Shown piece after piece: positions 32,894 through 45,450 of a stretch of 64,000 nucleotides of DNA. The translations under genes were made by a program, and so were the position numbers. This DNA comes from Lepidodermella squamata (Eukaryota > Gastrotricha), in the NCBI GenBank assembly GCA_047495785.1, contig JBLDXI010000017.1:620001-684000 (forward strand), read 5' to 3'. The number at the start of each line of letters is the position of its first letter. Positions within the stretch are counted from its first letter, which is position 1. The notes under the pieces are model-generated. The model saw nothing but the letters and a program-made list of their open reading frames with translations. It made no database searches and was not told the origin of the DNA.

Positions 32894-33912
32894 TCATGTG
32901 TGGTGACTTCGGATTGTCCCTGTGGCCGCTCTTTTCGGTGAATTCGCAGCTGATGACGACGTAAATTCATGCAATCGATCGTAATTGCCTTGATATCCAA
33001 TCTGCGATGCCGAAGAATGCCTACGCTCGCCAGCGTTAATCCGCGAATTTCGAACTGTTTCATAGTCGGAAAACGCCATCGACCTAACGTCCAGCAAATA
33101 CCGAGTATCAGCATTTGTGTCCACCTTAACGTTTGAAGGAGCAAATTTGTTCAGGACTAACGAAGTTAATACACAGTAGGCATCAGGCTGAGACCACTGA
33201 TTAGCCTCGTCACACTTCGATGAATCCTCCGATTTTTGCCGCAATTTCGAAGAAATGAAGGTTGATAGTCGATAAATTGCGACGAATGGGAACATGACCA
33301 AGTCAACCGGAACAGTGAGAATTGCGATCAGGCTTTTTCCGGGTAATTTATGCCGGCTACAATAAACGACACTGCCGAAGAGAATCGCGCTGAATAAAAA
33401 TAGGCCAATGATAATAATCGACGTGTAATTAGGCGGTGGAGCTGGCGTGACTGTTTTAACGACATAAACTGCTGATAATTTTTTCGTGCTCGAAACCTGC
33501 TCAGGTGTCGGCGCTACTGTTGCTACTTTGTCGTGAACATCAGTTCGATACGCAATTTTCGTACTGAATTTACTGCGAAGAACAGGCCGGGTGGCTAAAA
33601 TGAGACTGGCTTGTTTAACTGTGGTCACGGTTGACTGCGTGGTTTGAATAGATAGTAAATTCGGCCGTGACCTCGTTCGAAGAGCCAAGTTTAAGGTGGA
33701 TGAGGTCAAGCGTAACGATCGCATTTGTTCTGAAGTTGCGTTTTTCGAGCCTAATAACAAGTTATTCGACGCATTTTGAGCAGGAAAAACATCTAAAACA
33801 TTCGAAATATTTTAAATAAAATTCTGAATTTTTCAAATTTACCTTCGCCATAAATTGCGAGATGAAAATTAAGTAATACGAAAATTGACAATAGCCCAGT
33901 AATTTTAGGCAT
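32894..33912 (-). CDS. Single-pass membrane protein, unknown family (paralogue of 30837-31711)
   Basis: Minus-strand exons 33912-33843 and 33792-32894 join in phase 1, giving about 322 residues. A signal peptide (MPKITGLLSIFVLLNFHLA) leads to a longer Ser/Thr-rich ectodomain with several N-glycosylation sequons. A TM segment follows (SIIIIGLFLFSAILFGSVVY), then KLPGKSLIAILTVPVDLVMF-PFV, the block shared with the gene at 30837. The tail contains YCVLTSLVLNK, matching CCLLTSIVCRK in the paralogue. Same exon structure and phase, so a tandem duplication. Function unknown. Confidence 0.72.
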
Positions 33913-34322
33913 ATTTTTAAACTGGCAGCCAGAGCTTAGGACTGATAAAATTGCTGTATGACATGAATTCGTTAGTAATTAGGTTATATTTAAGGACGTT
34001 GCTTTGATGAAAAATAACATTGATAATATGATCTGAAGTCTCAGGGGCCCGTTTCGTAAATTTAATCAGTAATGATGCGTGTTAAAAAACACGAGACTAT
34101 AAATTGACCCGTAAATTTGAGGACAAGGCCCAAATAGCGAGGCATCCCAATTTCGTTCAAGCAAAAATGATGCAATTAAAAAACTTCCAGTCCTCAGTAC
34201 TTCAGCTTTTTCTGCTCTAAATAAATAGAACGAGAAATACTATAATGAACGTCTTTTATTTTGTATAATAAGGCGCAAAAATTGTTTATAATTCGGATAA
34301 TAAAAAAAAACGGAATAATTTT
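33913..34322. other. Spacer, no gene
   Basis: 3' flank of the sugar transporter gene and 5' flank of the membrane-protein gene. Two AATAAA-like sites near 34219 and 34299 are in plus orientation. Nothing else seen. Confidence 0.4.
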
Positions 34323-37300
34323 CTAACGACTCCCTAGTTCGATATTTTGGCTCTCTTGCTGCGGACGGAGATGAGCGGATGCATCGGGTGTTGAATCATT
34401 CGAACCGCCGCCGGGTGAAGCTGTTCGTTTTTTACCGCGGCAAAGTCCCAGCTGAATCATCGGCTGGCCAGGTGCGAATTTCGCGACAACGTCGTCCATA
34501 GAAATGCCGCTGGTTTCGGGTAGGAAGAAGAAGAAGAATATATATTCGCCGAATGACCATATTGCGAAGGGCAGAAAGGCGTAAGCGTCCATGTTATGCA
34601 TCATGTGAGGAAAGGCCAGGCCAACAGCCAAATTTGTCGCCCAATTTACGAGTAAGCAGGCGCTTAGGGCGAGTGGTCTCGAATTTTGTGCGAACATTTC
34701 AGCAGTCATGAACCATGGAATAGGACCTTGAGAAAATTAAAAAAAAATTCAGATTAAGGTGGAATTTTTACAATTTTTTCCTTATTTTTCTGACTTACCG
34801 GCTCCGATGGAAAAGAAGCTGAAGTAAATCGAGAACCCGGCTATACTTGCGTTGTATTGCTGAATAAAATCAATAAAATATCGATGAAAATATTATTATT
34901 GATTCCGTCTGGCTTTTTTTTGAATTTACATTATAAACGAGGACGATGGTGAGAAAAATGTGGGACAGCCCCATTCCAGCCAAACTGATCAGCATCAATA
35001 TCCGCCGGCCGACCCGATCGACGATCGTACAACTGATTAAAGTTGCGATAACTTGAATAATTGAAATTCCGAAATTCGCTATTTTCGCTGTATCAGCATC
35101 AATCCTGAAAAAAATTAGGAATTTTTGAAATTTTTTGAAATTATGAAATTTTTGAAATTTTGAAATTATTCGAATTTCCAAATTTCTTTATTTTTATTTA
35201 TTCAAATTTTTCAATTTTTCAAATTTTTTCAAATTTCAAAAAAATCTGAATTTCAAAATATGTTCCAGAATATTTTCAAGATCAACAATTTGTTCACTCA
35301 CCCTGCTTTTCCCATGACCTCACTTGCGTAATACATGACAGCTCCAATGCCAGTCAACTGCTGGCTGAAATGCAAGTTAATACTCAAAATCAGCGGCCAC
35401 CATAGCTGCTTTGATCGAAAAACATCAGCAATAGAAACGGTTTTAATCGCAGCTTCAATTTCAGAAATTTCCTTCGTTTCATCAAATTCCGCCTTGATGA
35501 CCGCATCAGGCGCGCCTCGCCTCAATTTTTTCAAAATCTCCATCGCCTCATCGCCTCGTTTTTTGTCGATAAGCCACCGCGGGCTTTCAGCCGCGAAAAT
35601 GAGTAGAAATCCGTGAATTATCGTGCATATTGTTGTTATCATGAATAAAACATGCCACAGGTCTTCGGTGCCTAATAACTGGCTCAACCCGACCAGGTTT
35701 GAGAAGACAACCCCGGTTACTAGGGTCAATTCATTGCAACTGCCACAAGCGCCTCGCAGCTTCATCGGGGCGAGTTCGACGAGTAGAGCCGGTACAATGA
35801 CCATGACGATACCGGCGTGAAAGCCGACAACAACGCGGCCGACATAAAGTGGGACATAGCTGTTGGTGTAGGGTGAGATGAAACTGATCAGACCGCCGAT
35901 TGCGCCGATTCCAGATACGTATAGGACTGACCTCTTTCTATAAAGAAAAATAGCGGAACACAGAGTTGACAATGATTTGATTATGCTACAAAATTGGGAA
36001 ATTACGAAACACAAGATCAAACAATTAGGTCACACTGAGGTGAATCTCAATATAAGGCCTGCGAATTCATCCATTAAACATATCGAAAACAACTGCTCCT
36101 ATCTTAAACCATCTAAACAATTTTTCACAATTTTTTAAAAATTATTGAGGTAGGTATCCTAAGTGCTTCCTTCGAATTTGCTTATTTTTTCTAGATTTTT
36201 CTTAATTTTTCCTAATTTTTAGAAATTTAGCGAAAATAACAAATTTGAAAATGCAAGTTGCTCTGGCCTTTTTCGTTCTGGCGGTCTCCCTTGGCCTCGC
36301 CACGTCTTTCAACTTGGGCTCAATGCTTGGCGGCCTCGGCGGTCTAGGAAGCAGTGGCTACGGCAGTGGCTATGGCGGTAACTACGGCGGCGGTTACGGT
36401 AGCGGCCTTGGAAACATGGGCTACGGAGGTTACGGCGATAGCGGCTATGGCGGTTACGGTAGCAACTACGGCGGTGGCTACGGCGGCGGCTACGGAAGCG
36501 GACTCAGTGGCATGAGCGGCCTTGGAGGTCTCGGCAATATGGGCGGTATGAGCGGCCTAGGTGGTCTTGGCAATTTGGGCGGCATGGGTGGCTACGGAGG
36601 TCAAATGTGGCGCCGCGGTCTTTCATTCGAAAATGACGAAGAAATGGTGTAATATTGCCATTATTAATACTCTTAACCTATTATCGATTTTTTAATAATA
36701 AAACAAAAGTGCGCAATTTCTTTTCTACTAATTAATTGAGGAGTTGATAATTATGGTTTTAGCATACTTGTCCTTGTAGTCGTTGGATAGAGAATTTTCG
36801 GAATAGTACCTTGGCCGAAAAACCGACAAGAAATTTGAAACTTGGCCTTTGACAAAGCAACGCGGAGTATTTGCGCCTGTACAGGGTAAAAGGCGCATAT
36901 GCAAATGAGCGTTCAAAATTACGCGCTAATTATACCCCCCAAACGCATTTTAAATTGCTAAAAATCAGGTAAAAATAAAAACATTATAAAAATTCACAGG
37001 AAAATCAGGAACTATTTTTCTCGCCCTAAGTTTAAATTTCAGAATTTTTTCCAACCAAAACTGATTTTTGGCTTTAGAAGACGTGGTTTTGTCCAAAAGT
37101 ACGCTTATCAGGTTATTCAATAAATTTAACCGCAAATTGATCGTTCCCGAACCTTCCAAAGCGGTCAGCCATTGCATCTGGGAACCATATTGAGCCAACA
37201 AAGCCGCCGATAATGAACAGCGAAACAACTAGCGACCATTGCGTGTTCATTTCGTCCTTACTCAGCGGCCAATTGTGCTGTGCAACGAACGATTCATTGA

Positions 37301-37607
37301 CGAAATTTGACATGACATCGTACGGCGCGTTGACCAGGCCTGAGTTGTAGCCGTACATAAATGACGTGCCGAGAACGGTCACGCCGATGGAGTAGACCAG
37401 GAAGAGCGTCCAGCCGGCTTGACGGGCTGGTTCTATGGCTGGTTCTATCGAGGCCGGCGAGTCATTATCCGCAGCTCGATCGACCATTATAAGTCGATGG
37501 CTTGCGACTTTATCTTCTGCTTTTCCGGAACTATTTCGATTGCTATTACCGATCGAATTTTTGTTAATTCTGCTGATGCTCAAGATGCCATTTTCTATAG
37601 TAGACAT
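34323..37607 (-). CDS. GLUT-type facilitative sugar transporter (5 exons)
   Basis: Minus-strand exons 37607-37153, 35937-35302, 35104-34930, 34859-34799 and 34726-34323 join in frame (phases 2, 2, 0, 1), giving about 576 residues. Start is MSTIENGILSI. GLUT/MFS signatures seen in order: TM1 with GYNSGLVNAP; MADRFGR|KRSV after TM2; VGRVVVGFHAG near TM4; PESPRWL-like AESPRWLIDKKRG; QQLTGIGAVMYYASE in TM7; DRVGRR; and GPIPWFMTAEMF before TM10. The family moves hexoses across the plasma membrane. The QQLTG and GPIPWF elements fit class I-like transporters, but substrate is not provable. Intron 1 holds a nested gene on the opposite strand. Confidence 0.88.
36251..36652 (+). CDS. Secreted Gly/Tyr-rich repeat peptide, nested in GLUT intron 1
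   Basis: Single exon, 133 residues, from the ATG of MQVALAFFVLAVSLGLATSF, a clear signal peptide. The mature part is almost wholly GYGG/GGYGSG/GLGGLG repeats with Met and Ser, ending GGQMWRRGLSFENDEEMV, which includes a dibasic RR that could be a cleavage site. Such proteins in nematodes are often cuticle-associated or antimicrobial; neither is shown here. It lies in intron 1 (35938-37152) of the minus-strand sugar transporter. A tttttag acceptor about 30 nt before the ATG is compatible with trans-splicing. AATAAA follows near 36695-36701. Confidence 0.8.
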   Translation: MQVALAFFVLAVSLGLATSFNLGSMLGGLGGLGSSGYGSGYGGNYGGGYGSGLGNMGYGGYGDSGYGGYGSNYGGGYGGGYGSGLSGMSGLGGLGNMGGMSGLGGLGNLGGMGGYGGQMWRRGLSFENDEEMV

Positions 37608-39475
37608 TAGAAAGTCATAGGATTTAAACAATTTAGATGTGGAGATTTCAAGATAAGAAGCATTTAAACTATATCAGGTTATGAATCCTTGAGAGGGTTT
37701 AGCCGAAACACGCCACCATATAAAGGAATTAAAGCTAAATCCCTCCGTTAAAGATAATTTTGGCTTGGTTGAAAAAATGGAAAGTCAGCTTTATTGTGAA
37801 TTCTAGTCTTATATGAGCTAGAAATAGAGTCATTGAAGGTAAATGCGACACATTTCAGTGAGGTGTGGCGCAACATGTTTCCACCGATGAATTACGGCGA
37901 GGCTTGTTTACGAAAATTAATTCAGTCAACGATGGCCTAAATAGCTATGGGGAAATTGAATGGACACGTTTATTGTGGTTTTTTTAGCAGATTGTCACTA
38001 CATGAGCGTGTTTTTTGTTTATCTTCCAGTCGAATTTTACCATTACCCCTTAGAATTGAAAAACTGTAATCGAGTCCGAGATAATAGATGGTCAATATGA
38101 GAAGGCCATGATGGTGAAAACGATCAGGAAATCCATCAATTATTATACATCCTAATATATATTATAAGCGTGTTTGTGTTTTTGTATTCTTGATGTGCAA
38201 GCTGTTTCTTTCATTCAATCGCCTATCTTGCGATATTCTGCGGCGCACTGTGCTGTTTCCAGAGTCTGTCAGCAAAAAAATGTGCGAGCTGTTTACGCCA
38301 GTTTTGAGGTTTTTTGCAACCTCCTCTTACCCCTTACCCATAACAACCCATGCATTATATTGTTCAAAGCGAAATTCGGGGCTTCAAATGCGGGTTCAAA
38401 AATGTATAAAATTTTAGCTTATTCGTCCAATTCGAGCATTGCTAGAGTTTCTTGGGACTTCGAAATTTCCTCAGGAAGGGGGAGGGAGGGGTTCACAATT
38501 GTGGAAAATCAAATATAATTCGTAGTATTTTGAACTTCATGCTATTCTCTATCCTGTCTTGTTTAATGAGGAGTTTTAAGAACTTGAGGAATTTCAAGCA
38601 TTCTTTTACCAATGGAACTCCTCAATTTCTTGAAACTCCTCATCATTAAACTGATGCGCATCGAATTCGCCTTCTGCGGAATTTTTTGGCCAACCTTTAG
38701 CATAATATAGCTCTCATAAAATGTGATTGTCTGCTCTGGAAATTTTCTCTAATTATGCCACGCCGCTGTCTTGGATACTGCGTGTTATATGCTTGATTAG
38801 ATCTCAGCCATTTTGTTACTCATGCGTCTTATCCTTTTTATATGTATTTTGTAATACGCTTCATATCTATGTTTTTTTGTACTTCTATTCCTAGATCGTG
38901 ATTTTGTTTTTATGATTTTAAATATGGTCAGTTTGCCGCCATTTGATGAGGCAAATAAAAGCGCAGTTGTCAGCTATGAATTCGCCTGTTTTTTTCGAAC
39001 GATGTTATTGCGCCATGAATTTTCCAACCAAAAACCGTTCTCTGCCCGGAAATTCCGGCTTGACAAGCGTTGAGTTGAAGGTGAGATCTACATGTCCCAT
39101 TTTTTTCGAAGGGTGTGTGTTTTGAGATAAATTGAGTAGTAGCCACCCAAAATCACTTGTCATTTGCGTTGCTTTGGCCGTATTTCTTATAGTGAAGTTC
39201 ACAAGTAATTTACAGGTCACACGACCAAGAAAGCAAAATATCGTGATGAATCATTTAGGCACACAGAGCATAGCGCATCAGATCTATCTTTTTTATTTAT
39301 CTATGAGGCGTAGATAAAAGCAGCTGAGAAACTCATCCAAGATATTAATTTAGACGGCGAACAACAATTAAGACCATCAAAGATCAACCAAGATCATCCT
39401 AGACGACCTAAGCTAAGATTTTCTATAAGATTTTGCAAGATAGTGCAGGAACTTAGCCGATCTTGCTGTTGACCA
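37608..39475. other. Spacer, no supported gene
   Basis: About 1.9 kb. Short ORFs near 38174 and 38943 have no domain or splice support. Upstream DNA of the sugar transporter and downstream DNA of the ankyrin gene. Confidence 0.4.
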
Positions 39476-41618
39476 TTAGATATGTTTGCTGATCATCTCA
39501 GCAGCAGCGAAGAATGTTGCTAAGACCAATTCTCCTGGTGTCTTCTCTACTTTGCTGAGAATTTCAATCGTTTTACGCTTGTTAACAGGCGCAACAGTAT
39601 CATGGCAGTTATTCGCGAAATAGAGAGCGTCATGTCCATCCTTATCAACGGGTTTGAGTCCTGCACCATATTCATTTATCAGTAAAGCGACAACCTCATA
39701 TTTGCCGTAATATGCGGCGACCATTAACGGTGTAAAGCCATCAATATTTCTAACTGTCTCGATATTGGCATTGTACTCGCCAGCTAGTGTCTTCGCCACC
39801 TTGATGCGGCCATTCTGGGCAGCGATGTGCAACGGCGTAGAGCCGTTGTTATTGGCTGCCTCAACATTGGCGTTGAACTCGCCAGCCAGTGTCTTCACCA
39901 CCTCGACGTGGCCATTCCAGGCAGCGATGTGCAATGGCGTCCAGCCATCTTTCTCGGCTGCCTCGACATTGGCTTTGAACTCGCCAGCCAGTGTCTTCAC
40001 CACCTCGACGTGGCCATTCCAGGCAGCGATGTGCAATGGCGTCCAGCCATCTTTCTGAGCTGCCTCGACATTGGCTTTGAACTCGCCAGCCAGTGTCTTC
40101 ACCAACTCCACGTGGCCTTTCCTGGCAGCTACGTACAATGGCGTAGCGCCATTTTTCTGGGCTGCCTCAACATTGGCCTGGAATTGCTTTACCAGGATCT
40201 CCACAATGTCTTTGTAGCCTTGCTGAGCAGCAAGGAACAATAATGGAAACCCTTCATCGTCTTTGCTGTCAGGGCTAAGATCGAGGTCCTTGTTCGACAG
40301 TAGATTCACTAATTTCAACGCATCTTTCTTCGTCCAAACGCAGTCAAATAAGCCCTGATAATTTAAATGGCCAGTATTAACACATCGGTTTACTGAACGG
40401 CAATCATCCTGATCTGGATAGTAATAATCTCACCTTCGTAGCCTCTTTGGTTGGCGGGTTCAGTAGAAATTTGTTGCTTTCCAGCTGATCAGTTCTCGGT
40501 CGAGCCGCATCGTTCTTTGTTAGCATTGACATTACAAATTTCTGGAAATCTGTTGAATAACCAAGAAACTCGTTGAACGCCCGAGCTTCTTCTCTAAAAA
40601 GAGGACATTCGACATTATTTAGCAATTTAAAACTGAATCTTGCAAGCATAGAAAGGAGTATAGTATGAGAAAGTTAATCTGACTCACGTCATCATAGTAA
40701 TCGAGGAGTCGAACTAAACAAAATGAATAATTGTCAACTGCCAATGTTAAGCCCATGTCATACTGGTCGTTTGTAGTTCGCGACTTCGTAAAGCGTGAAA
40801 CCCAACGCCCAGACGTCACTTGCATGTGACATAGGCGCGCCGTTCCATACTTCAGGAGGCAAATAGCTCCACATTAATTGAAAGATAGTATTCATTTTTG
40901 AATTTCTTAAAATTTACGGTTGAAATTAATGTTTGACTTTGAAGTCTTAACTGAAGGCTTTACGTGTCAAAGGTTTCGATTATCCCTATCTCCGCCAGTT
41001 TCACAGTGCCTTGATATTTCGATAGCAGAATATTGCTCGGCTTTATGTTACGATGGAGTATGTCTTGATTGTGTAGATAATGCAAAGCCGACACAAGCTG
41101 GCTAGACCAACTTCGAAGTTTAATTTCACGAATCGGTTGGCCCTTAGCTTTGATCAAAGTTTCGAAACTTCCGCCCCCACAAAACTCCATCACCAAATGG
41201 CGCATCAAGTGTTCGTCTGGGTATTCTTCTAGAAACATCTTCGAGTTGAGTTTTACGTGAGTGCATTACATGCGAACCTTCAAACATGCCAAATACTCGA
41301 ACAATGTTTACGTGGTTAATTTTTAGCATTTTCAAATCCTGAAAGCAAGATATAAGACGCAGTGGTATCTAATTAATTCCATGCCTGCGAAAAGGATAGA
41401 TTTCTTACTTTTTCGCGAAGAAGTCGGGTAATTGTTTCGAAGTCTCGCTCGAATTCCTTCTGCAGCTTGGTCAGATCAGCTTTTTTAATGACGAAGTCGT
41501 AAGGGTAACAGTCATTGCGTCTGCATGTGTATGCGTTTCTAAGGAGTTTCTCGAAAAGCAACAAAGGCTTAGCGTCCGTGAACTCGGCTATTGATCCAAA
41601 TGAGTAGGGCGATGTCAT
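39476..41618 (-). CDS. Pseudokinase-ankyrin fusion protein (7 exons)
   Basis: Minus-strand exons 41618-41409, 41338-41278, 41228-40964, 40905-40764, 40713-40688, 40638-40434 and 40354-39476 join in frame to about 595 residues. The N-terminal third is a protein kinase fold: YDFVIKK (beta-3 Lys) and LLREKDLKML (helix C) are present, then VMEFCGGGSF, HRNIKPSNILL, LPPEVW and SDVWALGF. No Gly-rich loop is visible, HRD has become HRN, and the DFG position reads EIG, so both catalytic aspartates are lost. The C-terminal half has about six or seven ankyrin repeats, three of them almost identical (DGWTPLHIAAWNGHVEVVKT). Likely a scaffold or signalling adaptor; partners unknown. The exon at 40688-40713 is only 26 nt. 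Confidence 0.72.
39840..40185. repeat. 99-bp coding tandem repeats (ankyrin)
   Basis: Near-identical 99-bp units encode successive ankyrin repeats; the units at about 39870-39968 and 39969-40067 differ at only a few bases, including shared gtgtcttcaccacctcgacg. Confidence 0.7.
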
Positions 41619-43324
41619 CTCCAAGCAGCTAGACAATTTTCTCAAACAAACACTTGCTTCTATGGAAGTGAAAGTCAGTAGACAATATCAGCATTAAATG
41701 TTTCTTGCCGTTGGTTACAATGCTAAGAAGCGCGCGAAGGCTTCTTGGTATTGCGCTATATGTATATAACATGTATATAACATGTATATAACAAGTCAAG
41801 CACAGTCCTTCGGCATTTTTTCTAAATCTAACGGTTACAGTATTTTCTTATCAAAATTTTGACAACCGGTATAGGTAAGAAGATAACGATGACTACAGGA
41901 AAGCAGAGGCGTAGCAAGGATTTATTTCTGGGCTGATAATTTATTACCGTCTGATAACGATTTGAAAACGACTTAAGCTGACGCTTTTTTGGGCCGAAGA
42001 CAGGCTCAAATTTCATCTGAAGTTAGAGGATTCTTAGAGAACTTGTATTTGGCAACCACTGATGACCAGGAATGTTGTTGAAGAAAGGAGGGGGCGTGTT
42101 TTATCCACTGATCCCCAACCCGCCTCGTCTTCCTGGCTATACGCCCCTGCAGGAAAGACCTGTTTCTAAATTACGTTAAATAAATGCTGTTAAAGAATGA
42201 TCAGACTTTTGAGAGTGAACTTGAACTTGTCTACTGTTAATTCATTTCAAGTTATTTTACCGGAAATGGGAAATCAAACAATTAACTCGCCGACTGTTAT
42301 CCTGAATAATTGATTAAATTGACATTTTTTGTGTAATGACCGCGGTCGAGAAAAGCTGTTAGTGCCATTTACTCTTGGTAAAACCGTTTACAACCTGTGT
42401 ACAACCTGCGTTTTCTATAATACTTTTTCAGCCGCGGTGATATTTTGCTGGAATCTGAGTAAAAACCTGCCCCCATAAGCTTTGTTTTTAACGACCATAT
42501 GATATTGAGAACGTGAGAGACAAACATACGGCCGCTGTCGTTCAACAATGATTTTTACAACATTATTGTCATTTGAGACAATGTTCACCATCCTTAAAAA
42601 TCATTCTAGAACGCTGAAAACAGGTATGTTTAGTAGATTTTTGAGCCACTTATTTTGGTCAATTTTCCAGTGATTTTTTGAACCCTAATATAAATGAGTT
42701 GATAAATATACTCGATTCCATTCACATTTTTTTATTATTTGCTAATTGCCGGTTACGGTTAGCTAATTGAGAGAACAAACCGTAACCAGAGATGTGATAA
42801 TCTTGATCGATGTTCTCGTTTTCGTTTTTTGGCTCATAGTTGGCTATAATGGCCGTCTTATAATCTGGAGGTCATGAGTTCGATCATCACAGGGGGCGGC
42901 GTCGTAGCTTAATACACCATTTAATTTTGAAAATATTTTAGCAAAGATTTGAAGAAAATCAACCTTTGGGCTATTTCAGAAAAATTTAATCTTTTTAAAT
43001 CCTTGGGAGATCAATTTTACATGCCCTCACCGCATTAAATATGAATGCGATGAATTCTTGCAGGATCATTTTCATTCTAACAAAACGACGGCTTTCCTCG
43101 CCGTTTTTTCTCACTTTTCAAAGCCTATGGTTACGTCATGTCGTCAATTTGAAGTGCAACGCCCTTTCAATGCGCCATTCACGGTGTCAATGGCTTCTAA
43201 ATGAAACAAAATTGACGTTGTACGAACACGATAGGGGTATCAATGTCAATCTTAAACACGATAAATCACATTTTTTCCTTCTCCAGAAATTTCTCTTGAA
43301 TTTACAGGAATTTAGAAAAAAATC
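41619..43324. other. Spacer with an 11-bp tandem repeat and a tRNA-like fragment
   Basis: No gene supported. About three copies of ATGTATATAAC lie at 41758-41793. At about 42830-42900 a tRNA-like segment (TTATAATCTGGAGGTCATGA then GTTCGATCATC) resembles the 3' half of a tRNA but lacks a pairing acceptor stem. Confidence 0.4.
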
Positions 43325-45367
43325 ATGAGAAATTTAAAAGATTTCCTGCAATGGTTCCGCATCAAATCTGACGACAGTAGTGAGGACACTGAAGCTGGTA
43401 ATGTGACTACTAGGACCAATTCAACGTCCCCGCCTGGTCGAAATCACCAAGTCCATCCGTTGAAGCAGACGCCGTCTGGTCAAATGAACGGCGGGGTCAC
43501 AGATGGCGATGGCTGGTCTGACCTAAAAAAGCAGACTGTTTTTATTATACCCGACGACGCACTGTCCGACCGCGAAGGGTCAACGACGCCGTCGAAGCGG
43601 CGAGCCTTACGACAGGCGGATAGCTTAGTGGCTGATGTCAAGCACAGCGCTGATTTGCAAAAGGCGAAGATGAAACCGGTTGATACTGATTCGATTGCAG
43701 CGTCGCTGACGAAGGAGGACAGCGAGTGCCTTGGCTGCTTTGTGCCAGCTTTCACGGCGGCTCTGAAACGGCTGCATCAACATGACAACGATAATGATGA
43801 TGAAAATATCGTTGTCGAGCCCGGGGTCGATGAAAGCGATACAGGTATTTACGATAATTTGAAAAAATTCACTTCAGAAAATAATTTCTTTTGCCTTGGG
43901 TTAACTTTGAGCATATCCCATCGTCAAAGGTTTGAAATCGGCCTAAATTCTGAAATTTTATACAATTTGGTCAGATTGATTGAAATTTGATTGGTTTGCG
44001 AATTTAGGCAATTTTAGGAAGTTCCTGATTTTCGGAAAATCAAAACAATTTTTTCATAAATTGAACACTTGGCGTGTTAATATTTTCATAGAAACTTCCC
44101 TTGTCAAGTTCATACAAGAATGAGTTTTCATGTGATAGATATGAAGGGGTTCTAATTCCCAATGCAATTTCGGGGTTCGAAATCCGAAAGTGCATTTCTA
44201 TTGTTAAAAGAGCTATCCATTTTATTAAATCAAAAATTGGTTGTCCTTCAAGTTACTTCAACATTAACGCCAAACCCATTCGAAAAAGTTGGCAAGAACA
44301 AACTCTATGAAACAAGCTTTTCAATTTTACCGTTCTTTTGTCTTATAGTTCTTGTTTTTTTACGCATTTAATTTTCTTTCATGATCATGCAGGACATTAC
44401 TATGTACCCAGAAGAGTCTGGCGATCCCCAGAAAAAGAAGCCTGTAGGCAATCCGCGTCGTTGTCACTTGCCGTTGTGTTCTTGTCTTGTTGCATGAAAA
44501 GTTCAGATCATTTGCTAATCTCTAAATTTTGTAGTTCCAATAGTCTTATGATTCTAATGTTGTGACTTTTGCCTCGGGGAGTCTGATTAAATTCAATAAA
44601 TGTATTCTCAATGTCTGTTTTGTCACGTTGCACTACATCATTAGGTGCCTATATTTCAAGTTCAATCTTTTCCTGTTTTATTCAGCTTTCCGTCAGATGT
44701 TCGAAGCTTTAGACCGGGATGGCAGTGGTAGCATTGACATATTTGTAAGTCCAATATTTTCAATTATAATCGAATCAATCTCATTCACATTTATCCGTAA
44801 CAGGAATTGAAGAAAATGGTCGAAGGCCTTGGTCTGCCTTGCAAGAAGAGCGACCTTAAACGCATGTTTGCCCGCATCGATCGAGACAGTAAGTTCACTG
44901 AATTTCATTACAAATAAGGTCAGGAGTCCATAATTTCACCCTCAAGTGGATGGCAACATTTCATTTGAAGATTTTAAGGAGGATTTGATCAGCCGATGGA
45001 CTGCCCCTGAAGAACGGAGACACTTGCTTGTTCAGCTATTCAAGGTACATCAACAATGATGGCAATTGATTTTTCTTTAATTTCCATCTATTTTCAGATG
45101 TTCGACGTGACCGGTGACAACCAAATGCAGCCGAAAGAGGTGAAAGTCGTTATGATGAGTATCGGCGAGAAGGTTAGTAACCAGGAGATTGACGAAATGT
45201 TCAAGCAGTTTAGCCAAGACTCGGATAAAACAACCATTACCCTGGAAGAATTTGTAACAGCCATGGAAAAGCACATTGACTCGATTCTACCAAAACCGGA
45301 GACTGAAATTCCGACAAAAGTTATCAGCTATCCTAAAGGAAGCCCTTCAACCCAGTTAGTCGCTTGA
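43325..45367 (+). CDS. Calmodulin-like four-EF-hand protein with long N-terminal extension (5 exons)
   Basis: Exons 43325-43844, 44686-44744, 44804-44888, 44947-45044 and 45098-45367 join in frame, giving about 343 residues. About 173 N-terminal residues are polar and probably disordered, with an acidic run (HDNDNDDEN). EF-hand 1 has a canonical loop DRDGSGSIDIFE. EF-hand 2 is DRDMDGNISFED, with Asp at position 12. EF-hand 3 is DVTGDNQMQPKE and EF-hand 4 is degenerate (SQDSDKTTITLE). Two loops therefore look competent for calcium. A possible alternative first exon near 44391 (DITMYPEESGDPQ) does not fit the splice phase. It could be a calcium sensor or the EF part of a larger family; no enzyme or carrier domain follows. 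Confidence 0.72.
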
Positions 45368-45450
45368 GTTACGAATTTTCCCTGAAAAATCCATTCATGA
45401 CATTCGGAAATGATCTCAAGTCATACCTTTTACCCAAAATAAAATAGCTT

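Noticed and set aside
42830-42900. tRNA-like 3' half with GTTCGATC
   Set aside because: T-stem and acceptor stem do not pair by eye; likely a SINE or tRNA relic.
44377-44480. Possible extra or alternative first exon of the EF-hand gene (MIMQDITMYPEESGDPQ)
   Set aside because: It looks coding but no donor gives the phase needed for exon 44686; left as unproven.
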